From assembly GCA_021816155.1 (NCBI GenBank), contig JAKAZA010000016.1, positions 1 to 43,027 on the forward strand: a stretch of 43,027 bases of DNA, read 5' to 3'. How positions within the stretch are numbered: the stretch's first letter is position 1; each line of letters opens with the position of its first letter. Origin of the DNA: Pseudomonadota bacterium (lineage in GTDB: Bacteria > Pseudomonadota > Alphaproteobacteria > Caulobacterales > Caulobacteraceae). Both the position numbers and the translations under genes were made by a program. The notes under the pieces were generated by a model. The model ran no database searches and was not told the origin of the DNA. It saw only the letters and a program-made list of their open reading frames with translations. This document shows positions 11,154 to 20,336 of the stretch, in pieces.

Positions 11154-11223
11154 GTCGGCCCTTTCCGGGTTCGCGGAGACCGAGCTTCAGAAGCCCAGCC
11201 GCCGGTCGGATAGCGCGCCTCGC

Positions 11224-12090
11224 TCACGCGCCGGCGGCAGCCTTCAGCCGATAGGCGTCGGCTGGGTAGACGCCCAGCACCTCGAAATGGTCGGAAAAGA
11301 ACCGCAGCTCTTCGAAAGCTCGGGCGAGCGCCGGGTCGTCAGGCCGGCCGTCCACTTCCGCGTAGAAGAACGTGGCCGTGAAGGCGCCGTTCTCCATGTA
11401 GCTCTCGAGCTTGGTCATGTTGACGCCGTTGGTGGCGAAGCCCCCCAGCGCCTTGTAGAGCGCCGCAGGCAGGTTGCGGACGCGAAAGGTGAAGCTGGTC
11501 ACGCAGGGCGTGCCGGCCGGCGGCGCTGGCGGGTGCGGATCGCCGGTCATGACGAGGAAGCGCGTCGTATTGTGGGCTTCGTCCTCGACGTCGCGCGCCA
11601 GGATCGCAAGGCCGTAGAGCGCCGCCGCCGGCGCCGGAGCGAGGACGGCGCAAGCGGGGTCCGGGTGCTCGGCCAGCCGTTTGGCCGAACCCGCAGTGTC
11701 AGCCCCTGCGATCGTCTTCAGCTTCAGGCGGCGGATCAGCTTGCGGCACTGGTTCAGCGCGATCGGCATGCTGGTGACGCTCTTCAGCCCCTCGAGCGTC
11801 GCGCCGGGGATGGCCATCAGCTGGAAGTGGATCGGTTTGAAACGCTCGCCGATGATCCTCAGCCCCGACTGCGGCAGCAGGTGGTGCATCTCGGGCACGC
11901 GGCCGGCGGTGGAGTTTTCGACCGGGATCATTCCCAGATCGCAGGCGCGAGACCTGACCGCCGCGACGGCCGCCTCGAACTCCGCGAACGGCGTCGGCGC
12001 ATGGTCGGGGAAATAGGTCTGGCACGCCTCGTGGCTGAACGAGCCGAGCTCGCCATGAAACGCGATCCTAGGGCGCTGGTCTTGCGTCAC
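11224..12090 (-). CDS. pheA: Prephenate dehydratase (monofunctional, ACT domain)
   Basis: RIAFHGELGSFSHEACQTYFP, GMIPVENSTAGRVPEMHHLLPQSGL, ACT region ESYMENGAFTATFFYAEVDG; GTG start at 12090 overlaps the kdsB stop. Confidence 0.92.
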   Translation of the reverse strand: MTQDQRPRIAFHGELGSFSHEACQTYFPDHAPTPFAEFEAAVAAVRSRACDLGMIPVENSTAGRVPEMHHLLPQSGLRIIGERFKPIHFQLMAIPGATLEGLKSVTSMPIALNQCRKLIRRLKLKTIAGADTAGSAKRLAEHPDPACAVLAPAPAAALYGLAILARDVEDEAHNTTRFLVMTGDPHPPAPPAGTPCVTSFTFRVRNLPAALYKALGGFATNGVNMTKLESYMENGAFTATFFYAEVDGRPDDPALARAFEELRFFSDHFEVLGVYPADAYRLKAAAGA

Positions 12091-12827
12091 GGGGAATAGG
12101 TCCTCGCGAAGGCCCGGGCGGCCTCCAGATCGCCCGGGGTATCGACCGAAATCGGGGTCTCGTCCACTACGGCCGCCCAGATCGAGAGACCGAGTTCGAG
12201 CGCGCGCAGCTGCTCCAGTTTCTCGCGCTGCTCCAGGGGCGAGGGCGGCGCCAGGCAGAACCGCTCGAGCGCGGGCCGGCGGTAGGCGTAGATCCCGACA
12301 TGCTTCCAAACCGGCCCGTCGCCGTAGAGCTCGGATCGCGTGAAGTACAGACAACGACCGCGCGGGTCGCCAGGCGGCAGACTGACCACGGCTTTCACCA
12401 CCGCCGGGTCGGCGCGGTCGGCCGGCGACGCCTCGGACGCGATGGCGGTGGCGATATCGCAATCAGGTTCGGCGGCGAGCACGCCGAGGCATGCGGTGAT
12501 CGCAGCCGCGTCGACGAACGGCATGTCGCCTTGCAGGTTCACCACGACGTCGCAGCGGCCGTCCGGGTCGAGCTCGGCGAGCGCCGCCAGCACCCGATCG
12601 GAACCGGACGGCAGATGGGGATCGGTGAGCACTGCGCGTCCCCCCGCCGCCGCCACAGCGCCGACGATTTCCACGTCGCCCGCGGCGACGGCGACGTCGC
12701 CGACGCGCGCCTTTTCCGCCTGCCGGAGCACGCGCACAATCATCGGGACGCCGGCTATGTCGGCGAGCGGCTTGCCGGGCAGGCGGCTGGCGGCCAGGCG
12801 CGCCGGAATGATTACGATCGGGGTCAT
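12087..12827 (-). CDS. kdsB: 3-deoxy-manno-octulosonate cytidylyltransferase
   Basis: IPARLAASRLPGKPLADIAGVPMI, VVNLQGDMPFVDAAAI, KHVGIYAYRRPALERF. Confidence 0.94.
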   Translation of the reverse strand: MTPIVIIPARLAASRLPGKPLADIAGVPMIVRVLRQAEKARVGDVAVAAGDVEIVGAVAAAGGRAVLTDPHLPSGSDRVLAALAELDPDGRCDVVVNLQGDMPFVDAAAITACLGVLAAEPDCDIATAIASEASPADRADPAVVKAVVSLPPGDPRGRCLYFTRSELYGDGPVWKHVGIYAYRRPALERFCLAPPSPLEQREKLEQLRALELGLSIWAAVVDETPISVDTPGDLEAARAFARTYSP

Positions 12828-12993
12828 TGCGGTTCGGTGGGCGGGCTCTGCGCGGGGCTTGAGACGGGGTCAAGACGGCGACGATTCGGCGCGGGTCCCA
12901 GAAGCGCGCCGGCGCCGGCGATTGGCCGGTTGCGCGAGCGCCCCTACCGTGCAAGAGACGCCCTCGCAACAAGGGGCGGGTTTAGACTCATCC

Positions 12994-13626
12994 ATGGCCG
13001 ACAGCTTAGCCTTCAACAAGATAGCCGGCGCCGCGCTGGCGACCGGTCTCGTGATCTTCGGCCTCCAGAACCTCATGCCGGTCATCTTCCACCAGGAGCC
13101 GCCGGCCAAGCCGGGCTATGCGATCGCGGTGCAGGTGAGCACCGGCGGTGGCGCGGCGCCCGCCGACGTCATGCCAGACTGGGGCACGGTGCTGCCGAAG
13201 GCCGACGTCGCCCACGGGCAGGCGATCACCGCCAAGTGCGCCTCGTGCCACGACTTCGACGCAGCCGGCACCAACGCCATAGGTCCCGGCCTCTACGGCG
13301 TGGTCGGGCGGCCGCCGGGCACGCACCCAGGCTACAGCTACGATCAGGCGATGCAGGATTTCGCCAAGACGCACAAGGCCTGGACCTACGACCTGCTCTA
13401 TCAGTTCCTGAAGGCCCCCGGTCAGTTCATGCCGGGCACGAAAATGACGTTCGTGGGTCTGCCGGAGTCGCAGGATCGGATCGACGTGATCGCCTACCTG
13501 CGCTCAAACGGCTCGCCGAACTATCCGATCCCGCCGGCGAAGCCAGCCGCGCCCGCCGCCGCGAGCGATGCGGCGGCCCCTGCGGCGAACGCGACCGCAC
13601 CGGCCAACGCCACGGCCGGTAAGTAG
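12994..13626 (+). CDS. cycM: Membrane-anchored class I c-type cytochrome (CycM-like)
   Basis: Uncleaved N-terminal TM, haem motif CASCH, GPGLYGVVGRPPGTHPGYSYDQAM, distal PGTKMTFVGL; Ala/Pro/Asn-rich tail. Divergent from kdsB-pheA, the conserved alphaproteobacterial cycM context. Confidence 0.88.
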   Translation: MADSLAFNKIAGAALATGLVIFGLQNLMPVIFHQEPPAKPGYAIAVQVSTGGGAAPADVMPDWGTVLPKADVAHGQAITAKCASCHDFDAAGTNAIGPGLYGVVGRPPGTHPGYSYDQAMQDFAKTHKAWTYDLLYQFLKAPGQFMPGTKMTFVGLPESQDRIDVIAYLRSNGSPNYPIPPAKPAAPAAASDAAAPAANATAPANATAGK

Positions 13627-13660
13627 GCTCGCTGGCCGGGCGAGGGCTGAGGCGTCCGCC

Positions 13661-14278
13661 TCAGGCGCCCTTGCGGGCGCTGGCCTTCGCCAGCTTCTCG
13701 ATGGAGCGCTCGAGCCGGGCGAATCCGGCGGTCATGCAGGCCATGATGGCCTCGGCGTCGGCGCTCGCCCCGTGCGACGCGGCCGAGGCGTCGCCATTCC
13801 TTTTGCCCGAGGTCATACCGGCCTTGGCGCGCACCTTGGAGTAAGCTTCGCGCAGGCGACGGCCGGAATCGTCCTCCTCGTTGATGTACCACTGCAGCAT
13901 GTTGCAGGTCATCGAGTCGTAGGCGCCGTCGGCGATGCCCTTGCGGATGTCGGCGAACACGTCCCGCGGCTCGGGACGCTCGGGGCCGACCTTCTCGCAA
14001 TCGGCAATGCGGGGATTGGCGTAGCGGGCGAGGCGTTCGACCGCCGTCGGGTCGGCCTTCGGCCTCAACTCGTAGCCCAGCTCGCAGAGCCGCCGGCAGA
14101 AGAGCTCGCCGTGGCTGGTCTCGCGGGCGGCCACGAGGCGAAGCGTTGCGGCCAACTCCTCGTCGTCGGTCGCGTCCGCCCAGGCTTTCAGGTAGACGCC
14201 CGCCTCGCTCTCGGCGAGCGAAATGGCGTTCAGCAGGCCGAGATAGCCGGGCTTCTCAGCGGTCGTGGCTTCGGTCAT
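13661..14278 (-). CDS. Ferritin-like helical-bundle protein, function uncertain
   Basis: MTEATTAEKPGYLGLLNAISLAESEAGVYLKAWADATDDEELAATLRLVAARETSHGELFCRRLCELGY: spaced E and E..H residues of a ferritin-like bundle. Confidence 0.6.
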   Translation of the reverse strand: MTEATTAEKPGYLGLLNAISLAESEAGVYLKAWADATDDEELAATLRLVAARETSHGELFCRRLCELGYELRPKADPTAVERLARYANPRIADCEKVGPERPEPRDVFADIRKGIADGAYDSMTCNMLQWYINEEDDSGRRLREAYSKVRAKAGMTSGKRNGDASAASHGASADAEAIMACMTAGFARLERSIEKLAKASARKGA

Positions 14279-14433
14279 GGCCAATCCTCCATCGGGCGGG
14301 GCGTCTTCTTGCGCCTCCCCGAAGGGCATCATGACTCGCAATTGCAGGCCGGCAAGGGCGCCCCAGCGGCAGCTTCCGGGCGAATTTGGCGAGCGAGCGC
14401 AACCGCAACGGATCCTGGCGGAGGCGCGCGTGG

Positions 14434-14811
14434 TCAGCGACTCCGCCGAACTCCGTCGTCGTCGGTGATGAACATGTTGCCGATCAAGCTGACGAACCAG
14501 ACGATGATGGTGACCAGCACGGCGTTGACAATGCCGCCGATATGCATGCGCCCGTGGAAGTGGTCCACGACCCAGCTGGTGAGCAGGATCATCAGGCCGT
14601 TTACGATCAGGAGGAACAGCCCGAGCGTCAGGATGGTCGCCGGCAGCGTGAGGAGGGTGACGATCGGGCGGACGACGGCGTTGACGAGGCCGAGGACCAG
14701 TCCGGCCGCGACCAGCGTCTCCCACCCGGTCACCCGAACGCCAGGGACCAGGTGCGACGCCACCCAGAAGCCCGCCGCCGCGACCAGCCCGCGAAGGATG
14801 AATCGGATCAT
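14434..14811 (-). CDS. Small integral membrane protein, YvlD / phage-holin family 4 type (PF04020-like)
   Basis: MIRFILRGLVAAAGFWVASHLVPGVRVTGWETLVAAGLVLGLVNAVVRPIVTLLTLPATILTLGLFLLIVNGLMI. Confidence 0.85.
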   Translation of the reverse strand: MIRFILRGLVAAAGFWVASHLVPGVRVTGWETLVAAGLVLGLVNAVVRPIVTLLTLPATILTLGLFLLIVNGLMILLTSWVVDHFHGRMHIGGIVNAVLVTIIVWFVSLIGNMFITDDDGVRRSR

Positions 14812-14827
14812 GCGATTTGCACCGTCG

Positions 14828-14864
14828 TTGACGTTGACGTAAGCGATGAGTTGCGTAACATAAT
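14828..14864 (+). promoter_or_regulatory. merR promoter with ACGT-TG-ACGT dyad as candidate autoregulatory operator
   Basis: TTGACGTTGACGTAA at 14828-14842 overlaps a possible -35 (TTGACG 14834-14839), with CATAAT at 14859-14864. Confidence 0.45.
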
Positions 14865-14906
14865 CGGCGATAACAAGCGCGGGACGCGCACACCAGGAAG
14901 TCGAAT

Positions 14907-15389
14907 ATGCCCCACGAATTGCGGCGCCCCGAGCGCACGTTCACCATTCGCCAGCTCTGCCTCGAGTTCAAGTGCACGCCCCGGGCGTTGCGCTTCTACG
15001 AGGACAAGGGCCTGCTGTCGCCGGCCCGTCAGGGCCTGAATCGGGTCTACTCCTACAAGGACCGCGCCCGCCTGCAGCTGATCCTGCGCGGCAAGCGCGT
15101 GAACCTGTCGCTGGCGGAGATCCGCGAGATCCTCGACCTGTACGACAAGCGCGACGGCGGCGCGTCGCAGAACGCCACCGCCCTGCGCAAGTTCCGCGAA
15201 CGCATCGTCACGCTGGAGCAGCAGCGCGAGGATCTCGACCAGGCTATCAACCTGCTGAAGACCTCCTGCCAGGCGATCGAGGACCAGCTCTCGCACACCC
15301 GGCCCGACCTGCTGGCGGAGGCCGAGCAGCCTGCGGCGCCGCCGACCACCCACCGCGTCGGCCAGCGCCATCCGGAGCACGTCCGCTAG
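14907..15389 (+). CDS. MerR family transcriptional regulator
   Basis: FTIRQLCLEFKCTPRALRFYEDKGLLSPARQGLNRVYSYKDRARLQLILRGKRVNLSLAEIREILDLYD plus coiled coil. Confidence 0.92.
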   Translation: MPHELRRPERTFTIRQLCLEFKCTPRALRFYEDKGLLSPARQGLNRVYSYKDRARLQLILRGKRVNLSLAEIREILDLYDKRDGGASQNATALRKFRERIVTLEQQREDLDQAINLLKTSCQAIEDQLSHTRPDLLAEAEQPAAPPTTHRVGQRHPEHVR

Positions 15390-15423
15390 GCGCCGCTGGG
15401 GCGCTGGGCCCGGTTGCTGGTAT

Positions 15424-15460
15424 AAGGCTCGCTCCTCGACTTCCCGGGAGCGAGCCTTTT
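15424..15460 (+). terminator. 12-bp perfect hairpin with short T-tract abutting the acyl-CoA dehydrogenase start
   Basis: AAGGCTCGCTCC (15424-15435) / GGAGCGAGCCTT (15447-15458), T4; the 3' arm contains the likely SD. Confidence 0.7.
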
Positions 15461-15461
15461 C

Positions 15462-17249
15462 ATGACGTATCGACCGCCCGTCCGCGAGCATCTGTTCCTT
15501 CTGCGGGAGGTGCTCGAAATCGAGACGCTCAGCAACCTGCCGGGGTTCGCTGAGGCGCCGATGGACGTGGTGGAGCAGATCCTCGACGAGGCGGCCAGAT
15601 TCTGCGCCGAGGTCCTGGCGCCGCTGAACACTGTGGGCGACAAGCACGGGTGCGTGCGCGGTTCCGACGGATCGGTGACCACGCCGCCCGGCTTCAAGGA
15701 GGCCTACCGCCAGCTGGTCGAAGGTGGTTGGCCGGCGCTCGGCGCCGAGCCGGCCTATGGCGGGCAGGGCTTGCCCTCGGTGGTGAACCTCGCGTTCAGC
15801 GAGATGAGTTCGGCGGCCAACATGGCCTTCGCGATGTATCCGGGCCTGACCCACGGCGCCTATTCGGCGATCCTCGCCGGCGGGTCCGACGCCCAGAAGG
15901 CCCTCTACCTGCCCAGGCTGGCCAGCGGCGAGTGGGGCGGCACGATGAACCTCACCGAGCCGCAATGCGGGACCGACCTCGGCCTCATCCGCACCAAGGC
16001 CGTCCCGGCCGGCGACGGGACCTACCTCATCAGCGGCCAGAAGATCTGGATTTCGTCGGGCGAGCACGATCTGACCGAGAACATCGTCCATCTGGTGCTC
16101 GCCCGCATCGAGGGCGCGCCGGAGGGCACGCGCGGCATCAGCCTCTTCATAGTGCCGAAATTCATCCCCGACGCCGAGGGCAAGCCGGGCCGCCGCAACG
16201 CGGTGAGCTGCGCCGGCCTCGAGGAGAAGATGGGCATCCACGGTAACGCCACCTGCGTCATCAGCCACGAGGAAAGCGTCGGCTGGCTGGTGGGCGAGGA
16301 GAACCGGGGCCTCGCGCTGATGTTCGTGATGATGAACGAGGCCAGGATCGGTGTCGGTCTGCAGGGCCTCGCCCAGGGCGAAGCCGCCTATCAGGCGGCG
16401 GCCGCCTTCGCCAAGGAGCGCCTGCAGATGCGCGCGCTGACCGGGCCGAAGAACCCGACAGGTCCGGCCGATCCGATCATCGTGCATCCTGATGTGCGGC
16501 GCATGCTCATGGACGCGCGGGCCGTTCTCGAGGGCGGTCGGGCGCTCATCTTCTGGACCGCGCTGCACGGCGACCTCGCCCAGCGTCATCCGGACGAGGC
16601 GGTGCGCCGCAAGGGCGAGGACTACATGGCGCTGCTAACGCCGGTGGTGAAGGCGTTCCTTACCGAGAAGGGGTTCGTCATCGCCTCCGACGCCCTTCAG
16701 GTGCACGGCGGCTCCGGTTTCACCGAGCACTTCCCGGCCAGCCAGTACCTGCGCGATTCGCGCATCACGCTGATCTACGAGGGAACGAACGGCGTCCAGG
16801 CGCTTGACCTCGTCGGCCGCAAGCTGGCGCAGAACGGTGGGCGCGCGGTGATGACCTTCGCAGCCGAGGTCGACGCCTTCGTCGAGGCGAACAGGGTCGA
16901 CGCGGCGCTGAAGCCGTTCGTCGAAGGGCTCGCGGCCGTGAAAGCCCAGCTGCAGGATGGTACGATGTGGCTGATGCAGAACGGGCTCGCCAATCCCGAC
17001 AACGCCGGCGCCGCCTCAATGGACTATCTGCGCCTCTTCGGCCTCACCGGCCTCGCCTACATGTGGGCGCTGATGGCCAAGGCCGCGAACGGCAGAATCG
17101 CGGCCGGCGACGGCGATCCGTTCTATGCCGCGAAGCTCGTCGTTGGGAGGTACTTCATCGAGCGCGTGCTCCCCGACGCCGGCGCGCACCTGGCGAGGAT
17201 CAAGACGGGCGCGGGCCCGGTGATGGCGCTGGCCGCTGAGGCCTTCTGA
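15462..17249 (+). CDS. Acyl-CoA dehydrogenase (about 595 aa, with C-terminal extension)
   Basis: GTMNLTEPQCGTDLGLIRTKA, GQKIWISSGEHDL, DALQVHGGSGFTEHFPASQYLRDSRITLIYEGTNGVQALDLVGRKL. Confidence 0.95.
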   Translation: MTYRPPVREHLFLLREVLEIETLSNLPGFAEAPMDVVEQILDEAARFCAEVLAPLNTVGDKHGCVRGSDGSVTTPPGFKEAYRQLVEGGWPALGAEPAYGGQGLPSVVNLAFSEMSSAANMAFAMYPGLTHGAYSAILAGGSDAQKALYLPRLASGEWGGTMNLTEPQCGTDLGLIRTKAVPAGDGTYLISGQKIWISSGEHDLTENIVHLVLARIEGAPEGTRGISLFIVPKFIPDAEGKPGRRNAVSCAGLEEKMGIHGNATCVISHEESVGWLVGEENRGLALMFVMMNEARIGVGLQGLAQGEAAYQAAAAFAKERLQMRALTGPKNPTGPADPIIVHPDVRRMLMDARAVLEGGRALIFWTALHGDLAQRHPDEAVRRKGEDYMALLTPVVKAFLTEKGFVIASDALQVHGGSGFTEHFPASQYLRDSRITLIYEGTNGVQALDLVGRKLAQNGGRAVMTFAAEVDAFVEANRVDAALKPFVEGLAAVKAQLQDGTMWLMQNGLANPDNAGAASMDYLRLFGLTGLAYMWALMAKAANGRIAAGDGDPFYAAKLVVGRYFIERVLPDAGAHLARIKTGAGPVMALAAEAF

Positions 17250-17253
17250 CGGC

Positions 17254-18183
17254 TCAGGCCCGGTTGACGCTGTTGGCCTTGATCCGCGCCGCGCCCTTGT
17301 CGTCGAGGTCCTGCCTGGTCAAGCCGAGGCGGATCGGACCGGCGAGCGCGGCGTTGACCGCGTCGAGGCCGCAGGGAACGCCCGGGCGGCGGGCGAACAG
17401 GTAACGCAGCGACAGGCGCTCGTTGTCGGCCGCGTCCGGCTGGGTCCCATGCAGGGTGCAGGCGTGCCAGACCGCGGCGAAGCCGGTCTCGCCCACCAGC
17501 ATGTGCTGGCGCGCGACCATCTCGCCGCCGCGCCCGTCGCGATAGAGCCAGGCGCCGTCTTCGCGGGAGAGGTCGTGCGGGAAGAGGGTCGCCCCCAGCC
17601 GGTGACTGTCTTCGAGCAGATAGAGCGGCGCATCGTGGGCGCCGACCGGGTGAAGGTAGACGTAGAGAGTCACGAAGTCGGCGTCGCGATCCTTGAAATC
17701 GATCAGATCCTGATGGAAATCGATCCCGTAGAAATAGGTCACGTCGCGATATTCGGGGCGTACGTAGGCCCCGAGATTGTTGACGGGATTGTCCGTGATC
17801 CTCGCCTTCAGCCACTCCGGCACGGATTTCGCCGGCACGCCGCAGACCACTTTCTTGTTGAGTGTCTCGTAGTCCGCGCCGAGGAGCTCAGTGAGCACGG
17901 CCGCGACGTCCGGGTTGCGTTCGACAAACGCGAGGTCGTCCTCGAACCGCTCAAGAAGGTTGCGGCCGGCGCGCGGGTTGACGCCGACGTACTGAGGATC
18001 GGCGTCGAAGGCGCTCTCTGTGAGGAAAAGCTCGGCGTCGAAGCGCCGCGTCGCACGGATCTTCGCCAGGAGCCGGGCGGCCGCCGCGCCGTCGAGCGAC
18101 CGCGGGAACGCGTGATATCCCCGCCGGATGAGGTCCTCGGTAGGACTGGAGGAGGGGTCGAGACGGCGGGCTGGGGCGGGCAT
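17254..18183 (-). CDS. Phytanoyl-CoA dioxygenase family protein (Fe(II)/2OG oxygenase)
   Basis: HQDLIDFKDRDADFVTLYVYLHPV (HxD) and distal WHACTLHGTQPDAADNERLSLRY (H...R). SD GGAG precedes ATG at 18183. Confidence 0.82.
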   Translation of the reverse strand: MPAPARRLDPSSSPTEDLIRRGYHAFPRSLDGAAAARLLAKIRATRRFDAELFLTESAFDADPQYVGVNPRAGRNLLERFEDDLAFVERNPDVAAVLTELLGADYETLNKKVVCGVPAKSVPEWLKARITDNPVNNLGAYVRPEYRDVTYFYGIDFHQDLIDFKDRDADFVTLYVYLHPVGAHDAPLYLLEDSHRLGATLFPHDLSREDGAWLYRDGRGGEMVARQHMLVGETGFAAVWHACTLHGTQPDAADNERLSLRYLFARRPGVPCGLDAVNAALAGPIRLGLTRQDLDDKGAARIKANSVNRA

Positions 18184-18322
18184 CGTCGGGCGCTCCGGCG
18201 GAGGGATGGCCACGATCCAAGGCCGGTTCGGTTAATGGATCGGGAAAGTCGGCCGATTCTCCGCGACGTGTGCCTGCGCCGATCGACCGCCCGCGGCCTC
18301 GCGATCGGCGCGCGGTGGCGCT

Positions 18323-18871
18323 TCATTTCAGCTCGTAGTCCCATCCCTCGCGCCAGGCGAAATCCTCGTCCACGAGGTCCTCCAGGCGTCGTCCGCCGAG
18401 CCGGCAGTCCAGCCCCCAACGCGTCGCCACGTGCCCGATGATGAGGACGGGCGCGCCGGCCCAGCGCCTCCCGAGCGGGCCCCGCAGGTCGTCCAGGAAC
18501 GCGCCGACGCGCTCGACCGCGCCGCGCCAGCTTTCACCCCCGGGGTAGGGCTCCGCGATGTAGCTCCGGCGCTCGGCGTGGATCGCGGGCGCGGGCGCCC
18601 CGTTCAGCCGGCCATAATCGCATTCGCGCAGCCGCCAGTCGGCGAGGATCGGCGTGCCTGCGCCTTCGAACGCGACGGCCGCGGTTTCCAGGGCGCGACC
18701 GAGATCCGAGACGAAGACGACCGCCGCGCCCTGGCGCCGCGCGCCCAGTTCCTTGGCGAGAGCCCGTCCGCGGGAAGAGAGGCGGCCGGGAAGCCAGCCC
18801 GTCGCGATCCCCCGATCGTTGTCCTCGCTCCAGCTGTGCGTCTCGAAGGTCAGGCGAAGTGCGGCCGGCAT
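18323..18871 (-). CDS. Histidine phosphatase family protein with THS in place of RHG
   Basis: ETHSWSEDNDRGIATGWLPGRLSSRGRALAKELG, VFVSDLGRALETA, LIIGHVATRWGLD. Confidence 0.82.
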   Translation of the reverse strand: MPAALRLTFETHSWSEDNDRGIATGWLPGRLSSRGRALAKELGARRQGAAVVFVSDLGRALETAAVAFEGAGTPILADWRLRECDYGRLNGAPAPAIHAERRSYIAEPYPGGESWRGAVERVGAFLDDLRGPLGRRWAGAPVLIIGHVATRWGLDCRLGGRRLEDLVDEDFAWREGWDYELK

Positions 18872-18878
18872 GTCAGAC

Positions 18879-19535
18879 TCACCGCGCACCGGGCGTCGTG
18901 TCCGGCTGCCGGTCAGGATGGGCGGCCGCGAACGCCGGTTGCTCCGCCGCCCGCGCCGCTACCGCTCGGATCGCCGGATAGGGCGCGAGGTCGAGGCCGT
19001 AGCGATGCGCCGAGTAGACTTGCGGGACCAGGCAGCAGTCGGCCATGCCGGGCGCCGCGCCGAACGCGAACCCCTGGCCGTGACGGGCGATCATCGGCTC
19101 GAGGGCGTCGAAGCCGGCCGCGATCCAACCGTGAATCCACTTGGTCTGGTCCTCGGCGCCGAACGGATGGCCCATCCGGCTCAGCGCCTGCAGGACGCGC
19201 AGGTTGTTCAAGGGATGGATGTCGCAGGCGATGATCTCGGCCATTGCGCGTACGATCTGCCGCTCCTGCGGCGTCTCCGGCAGCAGCGGCGGCTCGGGGT
19301 GGGTCTCTTCCAGCCACTCCAGTATGGCGAGGCTCTGGGTGAGTGGGCCGTCAGCGGTCTCGAGCGTCGGCACGAGGCCCTGGCGGTTCTTGGCCAGATA
19401 GGGCTCGCGCCGGCCCTCGCCACCGACGAGGTCGACGCTCGCATAGTCATAGTCCAGGCCCTTCAGGTTGAGCCCGATGCGCACGCGGTAGGGTGCGGTC
19501 GCCCGCCACATCGAGTGGAGGACGAGCCCGCTCAT
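18879..19535 (-). CDS. maiA: Zeta-class GST: maleylacetoacetate / maleylpyruvate isomerase
   Basis: MWRATAPYRVRIGLNLKGLDYDY, LVPTLETADGPLTQSLAILEWLEETHPEPPLLP, ACDIHPLNNLRVLQAL. Confidence 0.9.
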   Translation of the reverse strand: MSGLVLHSMWRATAPYRVRIGLNLKGLDYDYASVDLVGGEGRREPYLAKNRQGLVPTLETADGPLTQSLAILEWLEETHPEPPLLPETPQERQIVRAMAEIIACDIHPLNNLRVLQALSRMGHPFGAEDQTKWIHGWIAAGFDALEPMIARHGQGFAFGAAPGMADCCLVPQVYSAHRYGLDLAPYPAIRAVAARAAEQPAFAAAHPDRQPDTTPGAR

Positions 19536-19538
19536 CGC

Positions 19539-20225
19539 TCAGACGATCCTGAACGAGAGTTCGCCGACGCCTTCGATCTCACCCTGGACGAGGTCGCCAC
19601 GGACCACCGGTCCGACGCCCTCCGGCGTGCCGGTGTAGATCAGGTCGCCGGGTTCGAGGCGCCATAGCCGCGAGGCCTCGGCGATGACCGAAGCGACGTC
19701 CCAGATCATGTCGGCGACCACCGCATCCTGCTTCACCTGGCCGTTGACCGAGAGGCTGATGCGGCCTTGCGGCGGGGGCCCTTCCCAGCGCTTGATCGCC
19801 GAGATCGGCGCGCTGAAGTCGAAGCCCTTGGCGCCTTCCCAGGGCTGCCCCTTCTCGCGGTAGGCGCTTTGCAAGTCGCGGCGCGTGAGGTCGACGCCTG
19901 CAGCGTAGCCGAACACCAGCGAAAGCGCCTCGTCGCGCGACACGTTCGCTCCGCTCGCGCCGATGGCCGCCACCAGCTCCATCTCGTGGTGCAGGTTGGA
20001 AGTCTGCGAGGGATAAGGAACGTCAGTCCCCGGCGGCGTCGCCGCGTCGCTGGGCTTGGCGAAGAAGAACGGAGGGTCGGGATCGTTCTCCGCCCCGCCC
20101 ATCTCGCGTCGGTGCGCAGCGTAGTTGCGGCCCACGCAGTAGATGCGGCGAACGGGGAACAGGGCGTAGTCGCCGGCGACTGGCACGGCCGGCTGGGGCG
20201 GGGGCGCGAAGACGTAGTCGGTCAT
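19539..20225 (-). CDS. Fumarylacetoacetate hydrolase family protein (short, fumarylpyruvate hydrolase-like)
   Basis: CVGRNYAAHRREMG, FFFAKPSDA, LHHEMELVAAIG, FGYAAGVDLTRRDLQ, DLIYTGTPEGVGPV; real start MTDYVFAPPP at 20225. Confidence 0.92.
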   Translation of the reverse strand: MTDYVFAPPPQPAVPVAGDYALFPVRRIYCVGRNYAAHRREMGGAENDPDPPFFFAKPSDAATPPGTDVPYPSQTSNLHHEMELVAAIGASGANVSRDEALSLVFGYAAGVDLTRRDLQSAYREKGQPWEGAKGFDFSAPISAIKRWEGPPPQGRISLSVNGQVKQDAVVADMIWDVASVIAEASRLWRLEPGDLIYTGTPEGVGPVVRGDLVQGEIEGVGELSFRIV

Positions 20226-20336
20226 GGGGCGCTGCTTAGCGTCATGCGCGCCGGTTGGCGAGCCGCGCCCTCTTCGCGTTCGCTCAGATCGCCTCGCCAT
20301 TGACAGCGCCGCTTCCGGCCGGCTCCAAGCACGGGC

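Noticed and set aside
12300-13622. 440-aa and 428-aa plus-strand ORFs covering kdsB antisense plus cycM
   Set aside because: Only the part from ATG 12994 encodes the cytochrome; the rest is antisense to kdsB.
13640-13670. CTGAGGCG-TC-CGCCTCAG palindrome between cycM and the ferritin-like gene as a terminator
   Set aside because: Short stem and no T-tract on either strand; may be chance in GC-rich DNA.
14808-16589. 593-aa minus-strand ORF opposite merR and the acyl-CoA dehydrogenase
   Set aside because: Shadow ORF; spans two genes and their terminator.
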